Notes under the pieces: model-generated
Told to the model about the DNA's origin: nothing
Database searches by the model: none
What the model saw: the letters and a program-made list of their open reading frames with translations, nothing else
Part shown: positions 29,128 to 38,800 of the stretch, one piece after another
How the letters are laid out: every line of letters begins with the position of its first letter
Numbering within the stretch: position 1 is the stretch's first letter
NCBI GenBank assembly: GCA_016721435.1
Contig: JADKIC010000004.1
Location: forward strand, 124,001-188,000
Length of the DNA: 64,000 nucleotides
Origin: Bacteroidota bacterium
Lineage (GTDB): Bacteria; Bacteroidota; Bacteroidia; AKYH767-A; OLB10
Direction of reading: 5' to 3'
Translations under genes and position numbers: made by a program

Positions 29128-29967
29128 ATGAAGTGGATAGGCAGACAACGCTCTACCAACGTCGATGACCGGCGAGGGATGGCAAAACCGGCAGCGGGAA
29201 TTGGTATAGTTGGTGTGATCATAGCGATCATTTATATGTTTCTGGGAGGCGACCCTCAGCAAGCAGTACAAATCATACAGCAACAGCAATCGTCATCTGC
29301 TCCGGCTAAAGCACCTGATCCAAACGATGAGGACGCGGCTTTTGTGTCGGTGGTGTTGAAGGATACGGAGGATATCTGGGAGAAAATATTTCAGGAAAAA
29401 TTCGGTCAGGCTTACCGTAAACCGACCCTGGTTTTGTTTGATGGTGCGGTGGAATCTGCCTGTGGTTTTCAACAATCCGCTACAGGACCCTTTTACTGTC
29501 CTGCAGATGAAAAATTATACATTGATTTATCCTTTTATCGTTTGCTGAAAGAGCGTTTCAAAGCTCCGGGTGATTTTGCGATGGCTTATGTGGTTGCGCA
29601 TGAAGTCGGACACCATGTGCAGCATCTGTTAGGTACATCGGATAAGGTACATCAACAGCAGCAACAATTGAATGAACGTTCAGCCAATCAATTGTCGGTT
29701 CGCCTCGAATTGCAGGCGGATTTCTATGCCGGTCTTTGGGCACATTACGCGGATCGTTTGAAAGGCGTATTGGAAGAGGGCGACATCGAAGAAGCACTCA
29801 CAGCGGCCAATGCGATCGGCGACGACCGCCTCCAGCAGGAAAGCAGCGGAAAAATCGTTCCCGACGCCTTCACCCATGGTACATCAGAGCAAAGGATGTA
29901 TTGGTTTAAAAAAGGATTTACAACCGGCAATATGGATCAGGGAGATACCTTCACCTCATCCAGGTAG
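29128..29967 (+). CDS. Neutral zinc metallopeptidase, YpfJ family
   Basis: 279 residues. The N-terminus begins M-K-W-I-G-R-Q-R-S-T-N-V-D-D-R-R, the typical W-x-x-R-x-S-x-N-V-x-D-R-R opening of the YpfJ/zinc_peptidase family (PF04228). A single membrane helix follows (GIGIVGVIIAIIYMFLG, about residues 25-42), then the extracytoplasmic peptidase domain with the zinc motif H-E-V-G-H-H beginning at H158 and a downstream Glu in L-E-L-Q-A-D-F-Y-A-G. The family is widespread but its physiological substrate is unknown. The gene has no usual promoter box; the composite repeat ends at its ATG. Confidence 0.92.
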   Translation: MKWIGRQRSTNVDDRRGMAKPAAGIGIVGVIIAIIYMFLGGDPQQAVQIIQQQQSSSAPAKAPDPNDEDAAFVSVVLKDTEDIWEKIFQEKFGQAYRKPTLVLFDGAVESACGFQQSATGPFYCPADEKLYIDLSFYRLLKERFKAPGDFAMAYVVAHEVGHHVQHLLGTSDKVHQQQQQLNERSANQLSVRLELQADFYAGLWAHYADRLKGVLEEGDIEEALTAANAIGDDRLQQESSGKIVPDAFTHGTSEQRMYWFKKGFTTGNMDQGDTFTSSR

Positions 29968-30050
29968 CATTTTATTTCTGATTCGAGCACAAAACAGAAG
30001 TGATTTCCATCTTCAACTACTTGCGCCCCTGTTATCATTCATAACTTCAT

Positions 30051-30203
30051 CCATTCATTCGCAATTCGCATATTCGTACATTCGTAATATTCGCGGTTTC
30101 GTTGATTCGTAATTCGTATTTTCGTAACCTTGAAGCAGTGATGAGTCGGATGAAGAATTTCAGCCAACTTCTCACTGCTTCAGGGATTCGTAAATTCGTA
30201 ACC
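30051..30203 (+). repeat. Composite element: TTCGTA heptamer array with internal hairpin, before 30205 gene
   Basis: The left array (30051-30127) is of ATTCGCA/ATTCGTA type. The hairpin at 30128-30184 has arms CTTGAAGCAGTGA and TCACTGCTTCAGG and an inner GTCGGATGA/TCAGCCAAC imperfect stem. The right array (30185-30200) ends at the start codon. The loop-side words GGATGAAGAATTT are identical to those in the 29053 hairpin, so the two are homologous and not independently arisen palindromes. Confidence 0.85.
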
Positions 30204-30204
30204 T

Positions 30205-30792
30205 GTGAATTATTTATCCCACCTCTACCTCTCCACCACCCCCGACATCGCTATAGGTAACTTCATCGCCGACCATGTCAAAGGAAGTGCTGTGGAGAAG
30301 TACACGGGTGATGTCAGAGAAGGAATTCGTGTTCACCGTTTGATTGATGCCTTCACCGATGCTCATCCTGTTGTGGAGGAAAGCAAAGCCAGACTACGTC
30401 CCGAATTTCGTAAGTACGCCCCTGTTATTGTGGATGTATATTACGATCATTTCCTGGCCCGCGACTGGGAGCAATACCATCATCTTTCTTTAGAAGCGTT
30501 TGCTGCCAATAGCTATCAGATGCTCCGCGAAAATGAAAGTCTGCTGCCCGAACGGGCCCTTCACATGCTCAACTATATGGAACCGCAAAATTGGCTGGTG
30601 AGTTATGGTACATTGCAAGGGATGCAGAAAGCACTCACCGGACTCTCGCATCGGACAACCTTCGAATCCAATATGCAACACGCGCATCTCTTCCTCGAAA
30701 AACATTATACAGCCTTTGAAGAGGAATTCAATCGCTTTTTCCCTGAAATACGACTTTATTTGTCGTCCCTAAATGACCTCAGAAATGAATAA
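30205..30792 (+). CDS. Acyl-carrier-protein phosphodiesterase, AcpH family
   Basis: The 195-residue protein opens with the AcpH signature M-N-Y-L-S-H-L-Y-L-S and has G-N-F-I-A-D-H-V-K-G and VHRLIDAFTDAHP. These supply His/Asp residues of the HD-like metal site expected for PF04336 enzymes. AcpH removes the 4'-phosphopantetheine arm from ACP; in many lineages the function is untested. The start is GTG at 30205, fixed by the conserved N-terminus. It lies downstream of the zinc peptidase in the same direction, but the 240-bp gap containing a hairpin argues for separate transcription. Confidence 0.9.
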   Translation: MNYLSHLYLSTTPDIAIGNFIADHVKGSAVEKYTGDVREGIRVHRLIDAFTDAHPVVEESKARLRPEFRKYAPVIVDVYYDHFLARDWEQYHHLSLEAFAANSYQMLRENESLLPERALHMLNYMEPQNWLVSYGTLQGMQKALTGLSHRTTFESNMQHAHLFLEKHYTAFEEEFNRFFPEIRLYLSSLNDLRNE

Positions 30793-30820
30793 AATTATAT
30801 GCTGATATTTAGCTTTTCGA

Positions 30821-30868
30821 TTTAAACGCGGCGTTCGCTGCGAATCCGCTGCGTTCGCGGCGTTTAAA
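30821..30868. repeat. Palindrome-bounded element TTTAAACGC...GGCGTTTAAA (second copy)
   Basis: It has the same inverted ends as 9455-9503, with a core containing GCGTTCGCTGCG and GCTGCGTTCGCGG that can fold on itself. It lies 28 bp after the AcpH stop and 46 bp before the convergent Kazal gene end. It could act as a bidirectional terminator hairpin but has no T-tract. Confidence 0.7.
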
Positions 30869-30914
30869 CCTGTAAATGTTAATTCAAGATAATTGCTCTA
30901 ATGGAAACATTACT

Positions 30915-31460
30915 TTAATACGGTGAGGCACCAATTACGATTTTGAAAATTTTTCGCTCACCTTCAAATATAGTTTCAATGATATACACTCCTTTGTTCC
31001 AACCGGAAGTTACAATACTTGTTATTGGATTAGGAGGACCGAATAAATTGCCATTGGAGTCAGCATTTTTTGCTAATGGGAAATTGCCTTGAAATTGTAT
31101 TCTTCCATAAGCATTAATAACGTTGATATTGATATATCCGGCAGATCGGTTGTATACCTGAATTTTTAAAGATACATCACCCAATTCCATGAAAGTGGGA
31201 TTTAGATCAACATCAAAATTACCGCATATGCCATTAAAGTACCCACACGGATAAAACGCATACTTATTCAACGCAAAACAATCATTCCGATACGTTTTCC
31301 CATCACATCCGCATACCGGATTGTAATCCTGATTACAGGTAAAGAAAATGTTTTCCTGCTTATTGGGATCCTTACACGGTGAGCAAAACAATTGGGCATC
31401 AACTTCTACAACTGCAAATAAGCAGAAGAGAACACTCCATACCAGAAATTTGTTTTTCAT
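30915..31460 (-). CDS. Secreted Kazal-domain protein with T9SS-like C-terminus
   Basis: 181 residues with a signal peptide ending near V-D-A-Q (residue 23). A cysteine-rich segment follows with the Kazal core N-P-V-C-G-C-D-G-K-T-Y-R-N-D-C and flanking Cys (C-S-P-C, C-N-Q-D-Y, F-Y-P-C-G-Y). The C-terminal 90 residues form a beta-sandwich ending G-W-N-K-G-V-Y-I-I-E-T...R-K-I-F-K-I-V-I, in the pattern of type IX sorting domains. Kazal domains inhibit serine proteases by a loop between Cys residues. It is plausible that this protein is displayed or secreted by the T9SS as a protease inhibitor, but the P1 residue and target cannot be assigned. Confidence 0.78.
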   Translation of the reverse strand: MKNKFLVWSVLFCLFAVVEVDAQLFCSPCKDPNKQENIFFTCNQDYNPVCGCDGKTYRNDCFALNKYAFYPCGYFNGICGNFDVDLNPTFMELGDVSLKIQVYNRSAGYININVINAYGRIQFQGNFPLAKNADSNGNLFGPPNPITSIVTSGWNKGVYIIETIFEGERKIFKIVIGASPY

Positions 31461-31768
31461 TGGCTTACTTAATCAACAATTTCAATACGGCTAAGTTAAG
31501 CGGGTATTGGACAAAAAGCGATAAATAATCCGTAAACTTTAAACAAAATACCTGTAAAACTACGGTTCAAGAAGGTTTGTCCACGCAAAGTACCTGATAG
31601 GGAACCTGCATTCCGGCCGGCCGGCGCTGATTTAGTGGATTAAACAGATGATTGCCGATTAAATTCACTCTGAAAGCGATGGCTTCCTGTTTTAGCAATA
31701 CATCAGGAAGCTATGAGCCGGAAGCCGGTAGCTGGTGGCTGGTAGCCTGTTGGCAGCAAAACGAGAAT
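31461..31768. other. Intergenic region between the Kazal gene and sdhB
   Basis: No gene is visible. The region holds a CCGGCCGGCCGGCG stretch near 31615 and, at 31705-31755, short repeats of AGCCGGAAGCCGGTAGC / TGGTAGC type. These resemble the CCGGCTTCC/CCGGCTACC words at 41110-41240, again with a period near seven. Confidence 0.45.
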
Positions 31769-32527
31769 TTATTCGCCACTAATAGAAGCGGCGGCAAATT
31801 CACGGTTTAAGCGGCCGATATTGGTAACAGAAATTCCTTTCGGACATTCCGCTTCACAAGCTTCCGTATTGGTACAAGCTCCAAAACCGGCATCATCATG
31901 GGCCTTGAGCATATTGGCTACCCGTCGCTTGGCTTCAACGCGTCCCTGAGGAAGTAGGGCATACTGCGACACTTTTGCTGAAAGGAACAACATCGCCGAA
32001 CTGTTTACACAGGCCGCAACACAAGCACCGCAACCGATACAGGCAGCAGAATTGAACGCTTCATCGGCATTGTCTTTCGGTACAGGGATGGCGTTAGCAT
32101 CAGGAGCAGATCCGGTGTTGACCGAAACGTAACCACCTGCCTGCTGAATGCGCTCGAAGGATGTTCGGTCCACCACTAAATCACGAAGTACAGGAAAAGC
32201 AGCTGCTCTCCAGGGCTCGATGGTGATGGTATCTCCATCTACAAAACTGCGCATATGTAACTGGCAGGCCGTAACACCTTTCACTGGCCCGTGCGCGCGT
32301 CCGTTGATGTACATACTGCACATCCCGCAAATTCCTTCCCGGCAGTCATGGTCAAAAGCAATAGGATCCTTGCCACCTTTGATGAGGTCTTCGTTCACTT
32401 CATCCAGCATCTCTAAAAATGACATGTCAGGACTGATGTTTTTTGCTGTATATGTTTCAAATCGTCCGCTTTCTTTGACGTTCTTTTGTCTCCAGACTTT
32501 CAGTGTAAGATTCATATTTCCACTCAT
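31769..32527 (-). CDS. sdhB: Succinate dehydrogenase/fumarate reductase iron-sulfur subunit
   Basis: 252 residues. The N-terminal [2Fe-2S] ferredoxin domain has C-R-E-G-I-C-G-M-C and a fourth Cys in VTACQLH. The C-terminal domain has C-I-G-C-G-A-C-V-A-A-C and C-T-N-T-E-A-C-E-A-E-C-P, which hold the [4Fe-4S] and third clusters. It passes electrons between the flavoprotein and the membrane cytochrome in the TCA cycle. It is the third gene of sdhCAB, 57 bp after sdhA, as is usual in Bacteroidota. Confidence 0.96.
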   Translation of the reverse strand: MSGNMNLTLKVWRQKNVKESGRFETYTAKNISPDMSFLEMLDEVNEDLIKGGKDPIAFDHDCREGICGMCSMYINGRAHGPVKGVTACQLHMRSFVDGDTITIEPWRAAAFPVLRDLVVDRTSFERIQQAGGYVSVNTGSAPDANAIPVPKDNADEAFNSAACIGCGACVAACVNSSAMLFLSAKVSQYALLPQGRVEAKRRVANMLKAHDDAGFGACTNTEACEAECPKGISVTNIGRLNREFAAASISGE

Positions 32528-32584
32528 GGTTATTTTTATTGGCGGTCATCTGCCTTGTGAGCATTGACCGTTTTCACGCTGTAA

Positions 32585-34498
32585 TTATTTATAAGATCGT
32601 TGTGTGAGTTTAACATTTTCGAAAACCAGATTTTCTTTATGGAGCTGGTGCGGCTGTCCATCACCTTTATATTCCCATGCAGCTACATAAGCGAAGTTTT
32701 CATCGTCACGTAATGCTTCATTCTCCGGTGTCTGATACTCTTCACGGAAATGCCCGCCACAACTTTCATTGCGGTGAAGTGCATCTACCATCATCAGTTC
32801 TCCCAGCTCAAGGAAGTCGGCTACCCTGCCCGCTTTCTCTAAGTTTTGATTGAGCTCCAGATCACTGCCCGGTACCAACAGGTTCTTCCAGAATTCATCT
32901 CTCAATCCGCGTATTTTTTCTATTCCTTCTTTCAAGCCCACCTCATTCCTGCCCATCCCGCAATGATTCCACATGATGAGCCCTAATTCGCGATGAAACT
33001 GGTGAACTGTTTTATTTCCTTTGATGGATAGCAATTTCGAAAGTCTTTCCTTGACCACTTTCTCTGCTTCCATAAATTCCGGAGAATCGTTAGCAATAGG
33101 TTTGCGTTCAATATCGGCAAGGTAATCCCCAATCGTATAGGGCAAAACAAAATAACCGTCAGCCAGACCTTGCATCAATGCAGAGGCCCCCAAACGATTT
33201 GCACCGTGATCACTGAAATTCGCTTCTCCGGTAGCATACAATCCGGGAATCGTAGTCATCAGATTATAATCTACCCATAATCCGCCCATCGTATAATGCA
33301 CGGCGGGATAAATCATCATCGGTGTTTGATACGGATTATCACCGGTGATCTGCTTGTACATATCAAAGAGGTTTCCGTATTTGGATTCTACCGTCTTCTC
33401 TCCCATACGGCGTATTGCATCGCTGAAATCAAGGTAAACGGCGAGTCCGGTTTTTCCTACACCATACCCCTTATCGCACATGTCTTTCGCTGCTCTGGAG
33501 GCAATATCACGAGGAACAAGATTTCCGAAGGAAGGATAACGGCGCTCGAGATAATAGTCGCGGTCGTCTTCAGGAATATCTGCCGGTTTACGTGTATCTC
33601 CTTTTTGTTTCGGTACCCAGATGCGTCCGTCATTCCGCAACGACTCCGACATCAACGTCAACTTCGACTGATGATCGCCGGAAACCGGAATACAGGTCGG
33701 GTGAATTTGTGTAAAGCAGGGATTACCAAAATAAGCTCCCTTTTTATGTGATCTCCAGATGGCGGTACTGTTAGAACCGCGTGCATACGTAGAAAGATAA
33801 AATACATTTCCGTATCCGCCGGTCGCCAGAACAACAGCATGTGCGCTATGTCGCTGGATTTCTCCGGTGACCATATCTCTGGCAATAATGCCGCGGGCTT
33901 GTCCATCTACCATCACCAACTCCAACATCTCATGCCGCGTATAACTTTGAACTTTTCCTTCACCCACCATACGATTCAAGGCGGAATAAGCACCCAGCAA
34001 CAACTGCTGTCCGGTTTGACCTTTCGCATAAAAAGTACGTGACACTTGCGCACCACCGAAGGAACGATTGTCCAATAAACCACCGTACTCACGGGCAAAG
34101 GGAACACCTTGCGCCACACATTGATCGATGATATTCACACTCACCTGAGCGAGTCGATGTACATTGGCTTCACGGGCACGGTAATCACCCCCTTTCACGG
34201 TATCATAAAACAGACGATACACGCTGTCTCCGTCATTACGGTAATTCTTTGCGGCATTGATTCCACCCTGCGCGGCGATACTATGTGCACGACGGGGAGA
34301 ATCCTGGAAGCAGAAGGTTTTAACATTATAGCCTAACTCAGCGAGAGAGGCGGCGGCTGAAGCTCCGGCCAAACCCGTACCCACGATGATCACATCGTAT
34401 TTACGTTTATTGGAAGGGTTAACGAGCTTGCAACTGAATTTATGACGATCCCACTTCTCAGCGAGTGGACCTGCAGGTATTTTAGAATCGAGATTCAT
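32585..34498 (-). CDS. sdhA: Succinate dehydrogenase/fumarate reductase flavoprotein subunit
   Basis: 637 residues, the size typical of the Bacteroidota/B. subtilis-like group. The dinucleotide fold is VIIVGTGLAGASAAASLAELG. The covalent-FAD histidine is expected near residue 72 in A-H-S-I-A-A-Q-G-G-I-N. The capping domain and the substrate-binding H-P-T-C-I-P region (YFGNPCFTQIHPTCIP) are present, as is the C-terminal GGLWVDYNLMTTIPGLYATGEA. It oxidises succinate to fumarate on the cytoplasmic face of the membrane. It sits between sdhC (14 bp upstream) and sdhB. Confidence 0.97.
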   Translation of the reverse strand: MNLDSKIPAGPLAEKWDRHKFSCKLVNPSNKRKYDVIIVGTGLAGASAAASLAELGYNVKTFCFQDSPRRAHSIAAQGGINAAKNYRNDGDSVYRLFYDTVKGGDYRAREANVHRLAQVSVNIIDQCVAQGVPFAREYGGLLDNRSFGGAQVSRTFYAKGQTGQQLLLGAYSALNRMVGEGKVQSYTRHEMLELVMVDGQARGIIARDMVTGEIQRHSAHAVVLATGGYGNVFYLSTYARGSNSTAIWRSHKKGAYFGNPCFTQIHPTCIPVSGDHQSKLTLMSESLRNDGRIWVPKQKGDTRKPADIPEDDRDYYLERRYPSFGNLVPRDIASRAAKDMCDKGYGVGKTGLAVYLDFSDAIRRMGEKTVESKYGNLFDMYKQITGDNPYQTPMMIYPAVHYTMGGLWVDYNLMTTIPGLYATGEANFSDHGANRLGASALMQGLADGYFVLPYTIGDYLADIERKPIANDSPEFMEAEKVVKERLSKLLSIKGNKTVHQFHRELGLIMWNHCGMGRNEVGLKEGIEKIRGLRDEFWKNLLVPGSDLELNQNLEKAGRVADFLELGELMMVDALHRNESCGGHFREEYQTPENEALRDDENFAYVAAWEYKGDGQPHQLHKENLVFENVKLTQRSYK

Positions 34499-34512
34499 TT
34501 CGATGGAGATGC

Positions 34513-35304
34513 TTATTTGTGAACGAAGAGGAAGAAAATGGGCATGGCGGCAAAGAGGGCAGGGATGAGGATGGCGAAGATGAAGGTGCCTATGCCCTTA
34601 ATCACTCCTTCAAATTTTTTACGGCGGATACCCATCGTCTGGAATGCACTCTGGAATCCATGGAGGAGGTGATACGAAAGTGCCAGCATGCTGATCACAT
34701 AGAAGGCAACTACAGCAGGATTCTTGAAGGCTTCGGCCACCACCGCGTATAAATCTTTACAGATGATGATCGTGTTACCCATATAATCCATGGTTACCGG
34801 TTGCAGGTTTTGTGTGGCAGCATCTGCGGCGGGAATCATATCCTCTTTCACCACTTTTCCGGTTGTGGCTTCCACCACATATGTCTTCCAATTCATCGCA
34901 CCGAATTTATACTGGTACCAGAAATTGATCATATGCGTCACGATGAAGATCATTAACACTGTCCCCAGGATACCCATATTGCGTGATGCCCATGAAGTGG
35001 AACGGGTATCCTTCTTACTCGCATATTTCACGGGACGTGCTTTTTGATTGCGGATCACCAGGTAAAAACCATTAAGTGCATGCAGTAGAATAGTGGCATG
35101 CAAGAGATAAGAAACAATCTTAATAGGAGGGAAGGTAGTCATAAAGACCGAGTACTGATTGAAGGCCATGCCGCCATCATTTTTGAAGAGCTGCAGGTTG
35201 CCGGATACATGAACTATCAGGAAGAGGCTCAGGAAGAGACCGGTGAGGGCCATCAGCCATTTTCGCCCAACGGATGAGTTCAGGAACTCAAAGAATTTCG
35301 TCAT
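34513..35304 (-). CDS. sdhC: Succinate dehydrogenase cytochrome b558 subunit
   Basis: 263 residues with five predicted membrane helices, the single-subunit di-heme anchor used with type B succinate:quinone oxidoreductases. Candidate heme-binding histidines are in SLFLIVHVSGNLQLF, LLHATILLHALNGFY, FIVTHMINFWYQYKFG and ALSYHLLHGFQSAF. It conducts electrons to menaquinone. First gene of the operon, with a TAAATTTG promoter box 67 bp upstream. Confidence 0.95.
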   Translation of the reverse strand: MTKFFEFLNSSVGRKWLMALTGLFLSLFLIVHVSGNLQLFKNDGGMAFNQYSVFMTTFPPIKIVSYLLHATILLHALNGFYLVIRNQKARPVKYASKKDTRSTSWASRNMGILGTVLMIFIVTHMINFWYQYKFGAMNWKTYVVEATTGKVVKEDMIPAADAATQNLQPVTMDYMGNTIIICKDLYAVVAEAFKNPAVVAFYVISMLALSYHLLHGFQSAFQTMGIRRKKFEGVIKGIGTFIFAILIPALFAAMPIFFLFVHK

Positions 35305-35371
35305 AACGCTTATTGATAACTGGGTAATATAACAGTTTGAGGTGGATTTCGGTTTACGGAATAAGAGGATA

Positions 35372-35379
35372 CAAATTTA
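35372..35379 (-). promoter_or_regulatory. -7 promoter element of sdhCAB
   Basis: The minus strand reads TAAATTTG (TAnnTTTG), with a TTG about 15-16 bp further upstream. It is 67 bp before the sdhC start. Confidence 0.55.
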
Positions 35380-35620
35380 GTCGGAACCGCCATACAAACT
35401 TTTAAAATCACCTCCTAAATTTGAACCTCTCTAAATCTTTGATTGTCAGCCCAGCCTAACCCGCAACTGTTCATAAAATATACTATTATCCTCTAAATCT
35501 ATCTTGGAACGCGGATCTCGCGGATTCTTATCGATTTACGCCGATTCGCCGGGACTTTATATAATTTGGCGTATTCATGATTTTCGCTGATTCCTCCCAA
35601 ACCCATTCAAAAATCCATAC

Positions 35621-35860
35621 CATTCGTAAAATTTCGTGCATTCGTAATTTTCGCGGATTCGTAAAATTCGTGTATTCGTGTATTCGTAAAATTCGTAAAA
35701 TTCGCGGATTCGCATATTCGTATTTCGTATATTCGTATCCCGTGAAGCAGAGATCAGGAAGCTGAAAAGGTTCAGCTTCCTGATCACGCTTCACGGGAAT
35801 ATTCGTAATTTCGTAATCCCCGTAATTTCGTAATCCCGTAATTTCGTAACCCACCCGATA
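35621..35860 (+). repeat. Composite element: TTCGTA array with long hairpin, before the 35875 gene
   Basis: The left array (35621-35738) is of ATTCGTAAAATTCGTG-type units with mixed 7- to 9-bp spacing. The hairpin at 35739-35797 is the most perfect of the three: outer arms CCCGTGAAGC/GCTTCACGGG and inner arms GATCAGGAAGCTGAA/TTCAGCTTCCTGATC around a short AAGG loop. The right array (35798-35852, ATTTCGTAATCCCGTA) ends 15 bp before the start codon. Upstream, 35380-35620 holds no gene, only AACGCGGATCTCGCGGATT-like words. Confidence 0.85.
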
Positions 35861-35874
35861 AGCTCCAATCATAT

Positions 35875-38800
35875 ATGAAATACCAACAAATTGACCCCGT
35901 TCTATTCTCCACCAACCGCGCCCGCTTCACCGCTCAAATGAAGCCGAAATCTATCGCATTTTTCAATGCCAACGATGAGATGCCGCGCAATGGTGACGCG
36001 AACTTTATCTTTCGCCAGAACTCTGATCTCTTTTATCTTTCGGGAATCGATCAGGAACAAACGATCCTTGTGCTCTTTCCCGATGCACCGCTTCCTAAAT
36101 ATCGGGAAATCTTATTTGTGCGTAAAACCAATGAGCATATTGCGGTTTGGGAAGGACATAAATATACAAAGGATGAGGCCCGTGCAGCATCCGGTATCCA
36201 AAGCGTGTATTGGACGGAAGATTACAATAGCATTATTCCTATGCTGATGAATCATTGCGAAACCGTGCTCGTGAATATCAATGAGAATGACCGCTTTGTT
36301 TCGGATGTCCCCTACCGTGAGTTACGGTTCGCTCAGCAAATGAAGGCCGCGTATCCGGGTCATCATTTTGAACGTTCCGGTCCGGTGCTCGCGCAATTGC
36401 GCTCCATCAAACACGATATCGAAATCAAACTCATGCAACGTGCCATGGATATCACTGAAAAAGCGTTCCGTCGTGTCTTGCGTTTTGTGAAACCCGGCGT
36501 GATGGAATATGAGATTGAAGCAGAAATCACCCACGAGTTTATCCGTAAACGTGCTAATGGACATGCCTATACCCCGATTATTGCCAGTGGTCCAAGTGCC
36601 TGCGTGTTACATTATACGGAAAATAACAGGGAGTGTAAAGCCGGCGAAGTGATCCTCCTCGACTTCGGAGCAGAATACGCCAACTATGCTGCTGACCTGA
36701 CCCGCTGTGTACCGGTAAGCGGAGAGTTTACCGAACGTCAGCGGGATGTGTACAATGCAGTTCTCCGTGTGATGAAGGCAGCAACAAAAATGCTTATCCC
36801 CGGAAATACAATAGAGAAGTATCATGTCGAAGTAGGAAAATGTATGGAAGAAGAACTGATTACGTTGGGACTCATCAGTAAAGAAGATGTGAAGAACCAG
36901 AATCCCGAATTACCTGCCTATAAAAAGTATTTTATGCACGGAACTTCTCATTTCCTCGGTTTGGATGTGCATGATATCGGTGATCGGTATCAACCTATGC
37001 AACCGGGTATGGTTTTTACCTGTGAACCCGGCATCTATATTCCCGAAGAAGGACTCGGTATCCGTTTGGAAAACGACATTCTCGTTACCAGCAAGACACC
37101 CATCGATCTCATGTCGGCTATCCCTTTAGAAATAGAAGACATTGAAGAACTCATGCGTGAAGCACAACATCACGTAGTTAATGTAAGATTGTTAATCATA
37201 ATATTGAAATACGGCATACTCAATTACAATGCATCGGCTACGGTAAATGATGGAACTTGCTCCTATGCCGCAGTAAATCTCCCCTTAACGGAAAAGACGC
37301 TCTTAAGCTCACCTTTAATCGATGAAACCTCGGGTGTTGAATTTGTGAATGGAAAGTTGTGGACGTTCAACGATTCCGGGAATTCAAATAGTATTTATCG
37401 CGTGGATACTTCTTCTTCTACCGTTTTTCAAACTGTACAAATTACCAATGCTACTAACGTGGATTGGGAGGATATGACATCAAATGACAATCACTTGTTT
37501 GTGGGTGACTTCGGAAATAATGCAGGCAACAGACAAAATCTGAAAATTTACAGGGTGGCCATTGGAAGTTTAGCACCGGGTGCAACAACAGTAGCGGCAG
37601 ACATTATTAATTTTTCATATTCCGATCAAACCTCCTTTCCAACAGAGCAAAATAATAATAATTTCGATTGCGAGTCGATGATTTTTTTTAACGACTCCAT
37701 ACATCTCTTTAGCAAGAATTGGGTCGACAAACAAACCAGACATTATGTACTGCCCAATTCACCAGGTACTCATGTAGCGCAGTATCGGGAAACATTGAAT
37801 GTCGGGTACCTGGTTACAAGTGCCTCCATTCAAAAATTTGGTGTAATAGCTTTGATCGGATATGACAACAGTGCAACCCGACCTATATCGCTATATATGC
37901 TGTATGATTATAAAAATGGTTTGTTTTTTAATGGTAACAAAAGAAAGTTTAACCTGTCTACTGAGTTTGTTCATGGTCAGGTAGAGGGCGTAGATTTTTT
38001 TAATACGTCTTATGCCTATATTTCTAACGAAAAGTATGTAAATGGAGGGACCGTTGTTCCAAAGCTGAAAACTTTTTCATTGGAACCTTTTCTTCCGGCC
38101 GCTTTTATGTTTTCCAAACCTGATGCAGAATTTATTTCTAATTCAACCACCATCTGCAAAAATGGATTTATTGCTTTCACTGATCAAAGTTTGAACAATC
38201 CGACCTCCTGGCAATGGATTTTTTCCGGTGGTACGCCATCTGTTTCTTTTCAGCAGTACCCGCAAGTGCAGTATCTTTCACCAGGTGTTTATTCGGTGAC
38301 CTTAATCGCAGGGAATGGCGCAGGGTTTGATACTATCGTCAAAGCGAACATTATTACAATAAAAGATATTCCCGCAGCAGGTATTTCTTCTAATGGGATA
38401 AACGCTTTTTGTACCGGTGATTCAGTCACTTTAAATGCTAATCCCGGACCGGGTCTTACTTATCAATGGAAACGCAATTCAACGGATATACCGGGAGCAG
38501 TGAATACAACTTATTTTGCGAAACTACCCGGTAACTATTCCTGTTCGGTAGTGAATGATTGTGGAGCAACATTATCTAATATAATTAATCTAACAGAGAA
38601 TGCTATTCCTTTAGTACCGGTGGTGGTGACGGAACAGTCGCTGGTATGTATGAATACGAGTGGTATCTCTTATGGCGTTTACCGGATAATGGTGTGACCA
38701 ACTATGCCTGGAGTTTACCCTCCGGTGCAAGTATTTCAACAGGGTCCGGAACCCATTCTATTACTGTTGATTTTGGAGGGAATGCGCTGAGCGGTTCCAT

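Noticed and set aside
28977..30203. CRISPR array
   Set aside because: The repeats are 7 bp without spacers of constant length, and no cas genes are present.
35528..35872. Minus-strand frames of 70-114 codons (R-I-L-R-I-H-E-Y-T-N)
   Set aside because: They arise from the TTCGTA array and hairpin; a real gene starts at 35875 on the other strand.
36322..36564. Antisense frames inside the aminopeptidase and other housekeeping genes
   Set aside because: They are shadows of well-supported genes on the opposite strand.
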